Assembly (NCBI GenBank): GCA_010021145.1
Contig: RGRP01000011.1
Location: 1 to 17,251, forward strand
From: Candidatus Fonsibacter lacus
GTDB taxonomy: Bacteria > Pseudomonadota > Alphaproteobacteria > Pelagibacterales > Pelagibacteraceae
DNA length: 17,251 nt
Direction: 5' to 3'
This document shows, in pieces, positions 12,719-17,251 of this stretch; the first letter of the stretch is position 1, and each line of letters begins with the position of its first letter. Below the pieces are notes generated by a model, which saw nothing but the letters and a program-made list of their open reading frames with translations, was not told the origin of the DNA and did not search any database. The translations under genes were made by a program, and so were the position numbers.

Positions 12719-13732
12719 TTGATAGATAAAAATTGGAAAGAACTTATAAAGCCATCAAAATTAAATATTACTCAAAGCGAGGATAAAAAACACGCAAAGA
12801 TTATCGCTGAACCTTTAGAAAAAGGTTATGCACTAACTTTAGGAAACGCATTAAGAAGAGTTTTGTTATCTTCAGTTCAAGGCACAGCTGTTACTGCAAT
12901 TCAAATTGATGGTGTGCTTCATGAATTTTCATCAATTGATGGCGTTAGAGAAGATGTTACTGACATCGTTCTTAACGTAAAAGCTTTAGCTTTAAATTTA
13001 AAGACTTCTGGACCAAAAAAATTAATCTTAGATGCTAAAGGTCCTGGTGAAATTAAAGCGAAAATGATTACTCCAAATTCAGATATTGAAATATTAAATC
13101 CTGATTTAGTAATTTGCAACCTCGATGAAAAAACTAAATTTCACATGGAATTAACGGTTAATACAGGAAAAGGTTATGTACCTGCAGACAGAAATAAGGC
13201 TAGCAATTCACCATTAGGATTAATAGCAATTGATGCTGTTTTTAGTCCAGTTAAGAGAGTTTCTTATAATGTATCTAATGCAAGAGAGGGATTAACATTA
13301 GATTATGATAAGTTGACTATGGAAGTTGAAACAAATGGATCAGTAACAGCTGAAGATGCAGTAGCTTTTGCGGCTAGAATTTTACAAGATCAATTAGCTA
13401 TGTTTGTAAATTTTGATGAGCCAGTTGCGACAATTCAAGAGAAAAAACCTTCTGAACCAGAATTCAATAGAAACCTACTTAGAAGAGTTGATGAATTGGA
13501 ACTTTCTGTAAGATCAATGAATTGTCTGAAAAATGATAATATTATTTATATAGGTGATTTAGTTCAAAAGAGCGAAAGTGAAATGTTAAGAACTCCTAAT
13601 TTTGGAAGAAAATCGTTGAATGAAATTAAAGAAGTTCTTACCACAATGTCTTTATATCTTGGAATGGAAGTTCCAAATTGGCCACCAGAAAATATTGCTG
13701 AGCTTTCAAAAAAATTAGAGGATAACTATTAA
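12719..13732 (+). CDS. rpoA: RNA polymerase alpha subunit, TTG start
   Basis: Alpha subunit, the dimer platform for assembly of RNA polymerase and target of many activators. It has 337 residues. The N-terminal domain shows EPLEKGYALTLGNALRRVLL (31-50) and DGVREDVTDIVLN (74-86); the C-terminal domain (about 250-330) has ELSVRSMNCLKND, where R265 and N268 match the DNA-contacting residues of E. coli in identity and number, then the FGRKSLNEIKE helix. The initiator is TTG, preceded by AGGAG at good distance; the resulting MIDKNWKELIKPSK matches alphaproteobacterial alphas. The linker (~235-250) is Glu/Pro/Lys rich as expected. rplQ follows after 5 bp. Confidence 0.98.
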   Translation: MIDKNWKELIKPSKLNITQSEDKKHAKIIAEPLEKGYALTLGNALRRVLLSSVQGTAVTAIQIDGVLHEFSSIDGVREDVTDIVLNVKALALNLKTSGPKKLILDAKGPGEIKAKMITPNSDIEILNPDLVICNLDEKTKFHMELTVNTGKGYVPADRNKASNSPLGLIAIDAVFSPVKRVSYNVSNAREGLTLDYDKLTMEVETNGSVTAEDAVAFAARILQDQLAMFVNFDEPVATIQEKKPSEPEFNRNLLRRVDELELSVRSMNCLKNDNIIYIGDLVQKSESEMLRTPNFGRKSLNEIKEVLTTMSLYLGMEVPNWPPENIAELSKKLEDNY

Positions 13733-13737
13733 TAATC

Positions 13738-14178
13738 ATGAGACACAAAATTGCTCATAGAAAATTAAATAGAACTTCTGAGCATCGTAAAGCTTTGTTT
13801 AAAAATATGCTTAACTCTTTGATTAAGCATGAGCAAATTAAAACAACTTTGCCTAAAGCCAAAGAACTAAAACCATTAATTGATAAAGTTATTACTATTG
13901 GCAAAAAGAAAGATTTGTCAGCAAGAAGATCTTTAATATCAAAATTGCAAAATGAAGATTCAGCAGAAAAGTTAATAACAGTTTTATCAAAGAGATATGA
14001 AAATAGAAAAGGTGGTTACTCTAGAATTGTTAGAACTAGAAATCGTTTTGGTGACAATTCAACAATGGCATACATTGAATTAGTAGATAAAGATTTTAAT
14101 GCCAAAGGACAAGATTCAGGTCCAGTTCAGAAGAAACCTGAGCAGCCAAAGGAAGAAGCTCAGCAAATAAGCAAATAA
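13738..14178 (+). CDS. rplQ: 50S ribosomal protein L17 with C-terminal tail
   Basis: 50S protein near the tunnel exit. The start MRHKIAHRKLNRTSEHRKAL and the core (NMLNSLIKHEQIKTTLPKAK, RYENRKGGYSRIVRT, RFGDNSTMAYIELV) are diagnostic. E. coli L17 has 127 residues; this one has 146, with a Gln/Pro/Lys/Glu-rich tail from about residue 120. It closes the alpha block. Only 7 bp separate it from crcB, and no terminator hairpin is visible, so transcription may continue. A GAGG about 17 bases before its ATG is too far to be a strong ribosome site. Confidence 0.97.
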   Translation: MRHKIAHRKLNRTSEHRKALFKNMLNSLIKHEQIKTTLPKAKELKPLIDKVITIGKKKDLSARRSLISKLQNEDSAEKLITVLSKRYENRKGGYSRIVRTRNRFGDNSTMAYIELVDKDFNAKGQDSGPVQKKPEQPKEEAQQISK

Positions 14179-14185
14179 ACAACTA

Positions 14186-14566
14186 ATGAAGTCATACTTG
14201 TTAGTTGCTTTATTTGGAGCTTTTGGAACGTTAGCACGATTTTCTGTCATTCAAATTACTCCAAAAATATTTCAAACTATTTTTCCAATTGGAACTCTTA
14301 CAGTAAATTTATTAGGTTGTTTTTTAATTGGCTTAGTTTCTGGAGTGCTTGATACAAAATTTATAACCATCGATGAAAATTTAAAAAATTATATTACAAT
14401 TGGATTTTTAGGAGGATTTACAACATTCTCCTCTTTTTCTCAGGATTTTTTTAATCTTATTAATAGTTCAAATTATTTATTAGCTTTTATTTATATTTTT
14501 ATTTCAGTTTTTTTTGGTTTATTGATGTTTTATTTAGGAGATAAGTTTATTCACATTATTTCATAA
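14186..14566 (+). CDS. crcB: Fluoride ion channel CrcB/Fluc
   Basis: Small inner-membrane protein; family members form dual-topology dimers that export fluoride. The 126 residues contain four hydrophobic segments. Family motifs are GAFGTLARF (11-19), GTLTVNLLGCFLIG (36-49; N41 is the conserved Asn) and GFLGGFTTFSSFS (73-85), whose F81 and F84 match the paired Phe of the ion pathway. The Glu that often follows the last motif is Gln here. Only one copy is visible, consistent with a homodimer. It starts 7 bp after rplQ and shares one base of its stop with the next gene. No fluoride riboswitch precedes it. Confidence 0.95.
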   Translation: MKSYLLVALFGAFGTLARFSVIQITPKIFQTIFPIGTLTVNLLGCFLIGLVSGVLDTKFITIDENLKNYITIGFLGGFTTFSSFSQDFFNLINSSNYLLAFIYIFISVFFGLLMFYLGDKFIHIIS

Positions 14567-15495
14567 TGGAACCAAAACATATTTTTAAAATTGAAGAAGA
14601 TTTTGAAAATATTCGCCTCGATAAATGGTTTAAAAAGAAAGTTAAACCATTACCCCAGTCATTAATTGAAAGAACTTTAAGAAAAGGAAAAATTTTAGTT
14701 AATGGAAAAAAGGTAAAAAGTTCTTATAAAATACAATTAAATGACGAAATTAAGATTTTTGCAGATATTGATAACGATGATAAAATAATCAAAAAGAAAT
14801 ATTCGTACCTACCTTCTAAAAAAGATTACGATTTAATTAAAAGTAATATTTTATTTGAAAATGAACATTATTTTGTTTTAAATAAACCATATAATTTGGC
14901 AGTTCAGTCGGGAACTAAAACAGGAAAAAATATTTTTGATATATTAAAAAATTTTAAAGAGACTGAATATTTAACACCACACTTAGTTCATAGGTTAGAT
15001 GCTGAAACAACTGGAATTTTAATTATTAGCAAAACCCATAAAAGTGCAAAATTTTTTTCAGATGCTTTCAAAAATCAAACAATTAAAAAAAGTTATTTCG
15101 CTGTAGTGGATGGAACTTTGGACAATAAAAGCGGAACTCTAAGTAATGAACTTACTTATGTTGAAAATAATAAAGAAAAAATCCATCTATCAATAACTAA
15201 TTATAAGGTTATATCTGAGACTAAAGATTACTCTTTGTTAATGTTAAATCCAGAAACAGGTAGAAAACATCAGTTAAGAAGACAGTTGAGTTTTATCAAA
15301 CATCCAATACTGGGAGAAAAAAAATATACAAATAAAACCCTAAATAAATCAAAAGAACTTCATTTAATGCTTCATGCTTATAAAATTGAGTTTTTAATAA
15401 ATAATAAAAAAATAATACATCGCGCGGAGCCTCCATTATATTTTGAAAGTTTTTGCAATGAGCAAAAATTAATTTATGAATTAAATAATTTGTAA
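14566..15495 (+). CDS. RluA-family pseudouridine synthase (RluC-like)
   Basis: Probable rRNA pseudouridine synthase. An N-terminal S4-type RNA-binding domain spans about residues 16-65 (RLDKWFKKK, RTLRKGKILVNGKKV). The catalytic domain begins near residue 93 (ILFENEHYFVLNKPYNLAVQSG) and carries HRLDAETTG with the catalytic Asp D145. The third motif is GRKHQLRRQL, where relatives more often read GRTHQIRxHL, then HPILGEKKY. S4 domain plus length (309) fit RluC or RluD; the site modified cannot be decided from sequence alone, but the crcB neighbour recalls RluC loci in alphaproteobacteria. Its 3' end overlaps lipB on the other strand by 22 bp. Confidence 0.92.
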   Translation: MEPKHIFKIEEDFENIRLDKWFKKKVKPLPQSLIERTLRKGKILVNGKKVKSSYKIQLNDEIKIFADIDNDDKIIKKKYSYLPSKKDYDLIKSNILFENEHYFVLNKPYNLAVQSGTKTGKNIFDILKNFKETEYLTPHLVHRLDAETTGILIISKTHKSAKFFSDAFKNQTIKKSYFAVVDGTLDNKSGTLSNELTYVENNKEKIHLSITNYKVISETKDYSLLMLNPETGRKHQLRRQLSFIKHPILGEKKYTNKTLNKSKELHLMLHAYKIEFLINNKKIIHRAEPPLYFESFCNEQKLIYELNNL

Positions 15496-16115
15496 AAATT
15501 TTCTTTTATTGAATTATTGATATTTTCATCATTGGGAATCGGACGTAAATCAGAAATATTAATAATTCCTCTATCTGATATTCCACAAGGAATTATTCCT
15601 CGATAATCAGATTTATTAACATTAACATTTAGTGAAAAGCCATGATAAGCAATCCATTTTTTAACTTTGATCCCAATAGCTGCTATTTTATTTTCTTCAT
15701 TATTATTTTTTACCCAAATACCTATATTTTTTGGATCAGCATATGATGAAATATTAAAATCTTTTAAGATGGAAATGATCCATTTTTCAATAGTACGAAC
15801 AAATTCTTTAATTTCTTTTTTACGTTTATTAAGATCAATAACAAAGTAAACTATTTTTTGTCCAGGACCATGATAAGTAAATTTCCCTCCACGATTGGTT
15901 TCGATTACAGGAAATAAGTTAGGCATTAATAAATCATTATCAGATGCACTTATACCTTTGGTATAAATTGAGTCATGTTCTAATATCCAAATCAGTTCTT
16001 TTTCTAATTTCTCATGAACCTTTACAACTCTATCTTCTAAAAAATCTAACGCTTTTTTATAAGCAATAGGTTCATTTGATATTTTAATTTCAAAAGAGGC
16101 TGTTTTAATACTCAT
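15474..16115 (-). CDS. lipB: Octanoyltransferase LipB
   Basis: Transfers octanoyl groups from acyl carrier protein to lipoyl domains, the first step of de novo protein lipoylation; LipA then inserts sulfur. The 213-residue protein has the family motif RGGKFTYHGPGQ (75-86), the catalytic Lys in NKIAAIGIKV (K143) and the catalytic Cys in IIPCGIS (C177), with YHGFSLNVNV between. All key residues are present. It is the second gene of a minus-strand pair, its ATG sharing one base with the panC stop. lipA is not in the window. Its last 22 bp overlap the convergent pseudouridine synthase gene, leaving no room for a dedicated terminator. Confidence 0.96.
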   Translation of the reverse strand: MSIKTASFEIKISNEPIAYKKALDFLEDRVVKVHEKLEKELIWILEHDSIYTKGISASDNDLLMPNLFPVIETNRGGKFTYHGPGQKIVYFVIDLNKRKKEIKEFVRTIEKWIISILKDFNISSYADPKNIGIWVKNNNEENKIAAIGIKVKKWIAYHGFSLNVNVNKSDYRGIIPCGISDRGIINISDLRPIPNDENINNSIKENFYKLFNS

Positions 16116-16924
16116 TAAAAATTGTCTATCAATCTTACCCCACTTAAATGATAGGCAAGGAATACTCTGGTATTTAGTGATGGTTTATTGGTTTTTTTTA
16201 ATTTTTTTAAATTAAATGCTGATAAATAATCAACTTTTTTAGCACCAAAAGACTTTATTTTTTTTATAAAAAAAGAGTTATTTTTAGATTTAATAATACG
16301 ATTTTTATTTTTTTTTAAAAAATTTATAATCTTACCAGCAATTTTTAATGAATTTTGGTCTAAAAGTTTATTCCTAGAAGATAAGGCAACTCCATTTCTA
16401 GCTCTTATAGTATCACAGGCTATAACTTTTATTTTTGAATTAATACTTCTCAAATATTTTTTAATGATAATTAATTGTTGATAATCTTTTTTTCCAAGGA
16501 AAAGATAATTAGTTTTTACATGATTTAACAATCTTTTAACCACTTCTATAACACCTTCAAAATGTCCTGGCCTAAATTTACCTTCCATATAATTTTTAAA
16601 AAAATGAATTTTATTTCTAATAATAATTTTTCTCTCTGGATAAATATCTTTTTTACTTGGAAGATAGACGTAATCTACTTTATTTTTTTTACAAATATTT
16701 AAGTCGGCTAATATAGTTTTAGGATATTTCTTGAAATCATTTTTATTATTAAATTGAAGTGGATTTACAAATATACTTACTACCGTTAATAACTTTTTTT
16801 TTTTTGATTTTTGGATTAATGAGACATGGCCATCATGTAAACATCCCATAGTCGGGATAAAGCCAATTTTTTTTTTATTTAACAACTCTGAGGTTATTTT
16901 ATTTGCTGTTTTAATTATTTTCAT
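16115..16924 (-). CDS. panC: Pantothenate synthetase PanC
   Basis: Joins pantoate and beta-alanine with ATP to make pantothenate (vitamin B5), the precursor of coenzyme A. The 269 residues carry PTMGCLHDGH (24-33, with the HIGH-like ATP-binding part), VSIFVNPLQF (49-58), RPGHFEGV (118-125), GKKDYQQ (144-150) and ALSSRN (180-185). The N-terminal catalytic domain looks complete. The C-terminal part is very Lys-rich and diverged. The gene contains long A/T runs, including 12 A on its coding strand at 16794-16805 and T/A runs of 9-10 elsewhere, more than neighbouring genes. panB is not in the window. It is the first gene of the panC-lipB unit and diverges from galU across 24 bp. Confidence 0.94.
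   Translation of the reverse strand: MKIIKTANKITSELLNKKKIGFIPTMGCLHDGHVSLIQKSKKKKLLTVVSIFVNPLQFNNKNDFKKYPKTILADLNICKKNKVDYVYLPSKKDIYPERKIIIRNKIHFFKNYMEGKFRPGHFEGVIEVVKRLLNHVKTNYLFLGKKDYQQLIIIKKYLRSINSKIKVIACDTIRARNGVALSSRNKLLDQNSLKIAGKIINFLKKNKNRIIKSKNNSFFIKKIKSFGAKKVDYLSAFNLKKLKKTNKPSLNTRVFLAYHLSGVRLIDNF
16794..16805. repeat. 12-bp A/T homopolymer inside panC
   Basis: Twelve consecutive T on the plus strand (A on the panC coding strand), encoding Lys codons near residues 41-44. It is the longest single-base run noticed in the window and a candidate site for polymerase slippage or for sequencing error. Confidence 0.9.
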
Positions 16925-16935
16925 TTAAGAAATTA

Positions 16936-16944
16936 ACTATAATA
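16936..16944. promoter_or_regulatory. Overlapping divergent -10 elements between panC and galU
   Basis: The 24-bp gap holds a perfect TATAAT on the plus strand (16938-16943). On the minus strand the same bases offer TATTAT (16939-16944) or TATAGT (16936-16941). The plus-strand element would place the transcription start at or next to the galU ATG (16949), implying a very short or leaderless mRNA. No good -35 box is seen: the 6 bases at 17-bp spacing read TTATTT. The call rests mainly on the -10. Confidence 0.4.
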
Positions 16945-16948
16945 TTTA

Positions 16949-17251
16949 ATGATAAAAGAAGCGATAATACCATTAGCTGGTTTAGGCACAAGACTTCTAC
17001 CATTTAGTAAAATACTTCCAAAAGAACTTCTGCCCCTTGGAAATAAAACAATTTTGGAACATATTTTAGATGAATGTTTAGCTGCGGGTATAAAAAAAAT
17101 TATTTTAGTTACCTCCAAAAGAAAAAAAATTATAAAAGATTATCTTTATCCTGATCCATATTTATTAAATTATCTTAAAAAAAAGAAAGACCATAAATCA
17201 ATTCAAAAACTAAAAATTTTAGATCGTTACAGAAATAAAATTAAATTTGTT
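16949..17251 (+). CDS. galU: UTP-glucose-1-phosphate uridylyltransferase-like protein, 5' part (cut by window end)
   Basis: Nucleotidyltransferase that would make UDP-glucose from UTP and glucose-1-phosphate. The ATG at 16949 opens a frame that continues to the window end (101 codons). It begins IKEAIIPLAGLGTRLLPFSK, the nucleotide-binding GxGTRxLP motif, then ILPKELLPLG, equivalent to the PKExLP motif of the GalU family, and LDECLAAGIKKIILVTSKRK. Two positions differ from the usual pattern: NKT replaces the common DKP after the PLG, and FSK replaces ATK after the LP. The related GalF or a dTDP-sugar pyrophosphorylase cannot be excluded, but the PKELLP stretch favours GalU. There is no Shine-Dalgarno sequence. 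Confidence 0.85.
   Translation, partial: MIKEAIIPLAGLGTRLLPFSKILPKELLPLGNKTILEHILDECLAAGIKKIILVTSKRKKIIKDYLYPDPYLLNYLKKKKDHKSIQKLKILDRYRNKIKFV

Noticed and set aside
15496..15530. Possible terminator between the pseudouridine synthase gene and lipB
   Set aside because: T-rich stretches exist but no GC-containing hairpin is seen, and the bases are lipB coding sequence.

Overview
The window is ordinary housekeeping chromosome from a very AT-rich, tightly packed bacterium. Gene order (S10, spc and alpha blocks in one run, with adk after secY and no rpsD between rpsK and rpoA) and protein signatures (an RpoA N-terminus of the MIxKNWxELIKP type, a 101-residue zinc-free S14) point to an alphaproteobacterium. 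The AT bias, near absence of intergenic DNA and frequent 1-17 bp gene overlaps suggest a streamlined marine lineage such as SAR11/Pelagibacterales. That assignment is inference from composition and layout, not from a database match.

Bases 1-11784 (plus strand) hold the 3' part of fusA, then rpsJ-rplC-rplD-rplW-rplB-rpsS-rplV-rpsC-rplP-rpmC-rpsQ-rplN-rplX-rplE-rpsN-rpsH-rplF-rplR-rpsE-rplO-secY-adk. Gaps are at most 9 bp and many stop/start codons overlap, so this is probably one transcript. tuf is not between fusA and rpsJ, rpmD (L30) is not between rpsE and rplO, and rpmJ (L36) is not beside secY/adk.

The largest gap in the ribosomal run, 54 bp, lies between adk and rpsM. It carries a near-consensus sigma70-type promoter whose -35 box overlaps the adk stop codon, with a perfect inverted repeat just upstream. 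From there (11839-15495) run rpsM-rpsK-rpoA-rplQ and then crcB/fluC (fluoride channel) and an RluA-family pseudouridine synthase. rpoA starts at TTG behind a strong Shine-Dalgarno sequence.

The right end changes direction. lipB and panC form a two-gene minus-strand unit (15474-16924) whose 3' end overlaps the pseudouridine synthase gene by 22 bp. A 24-bp divergent gap separates panC from a galU-like nucleotidyltransferase gene cut by the window end.

No mobile element, CRISPR array, RNA gene or novel defence system is visible. The points worth a second look are protein-level oddities (a three-residue gap in the conserved HPHGGGEG loop of L2, loss of the usual L24 C-terminus, charged tails on seven ribosomal proteins, altered Cys spacing in the Adk LID), the compact promoters, and the missing tuf and rpmD.
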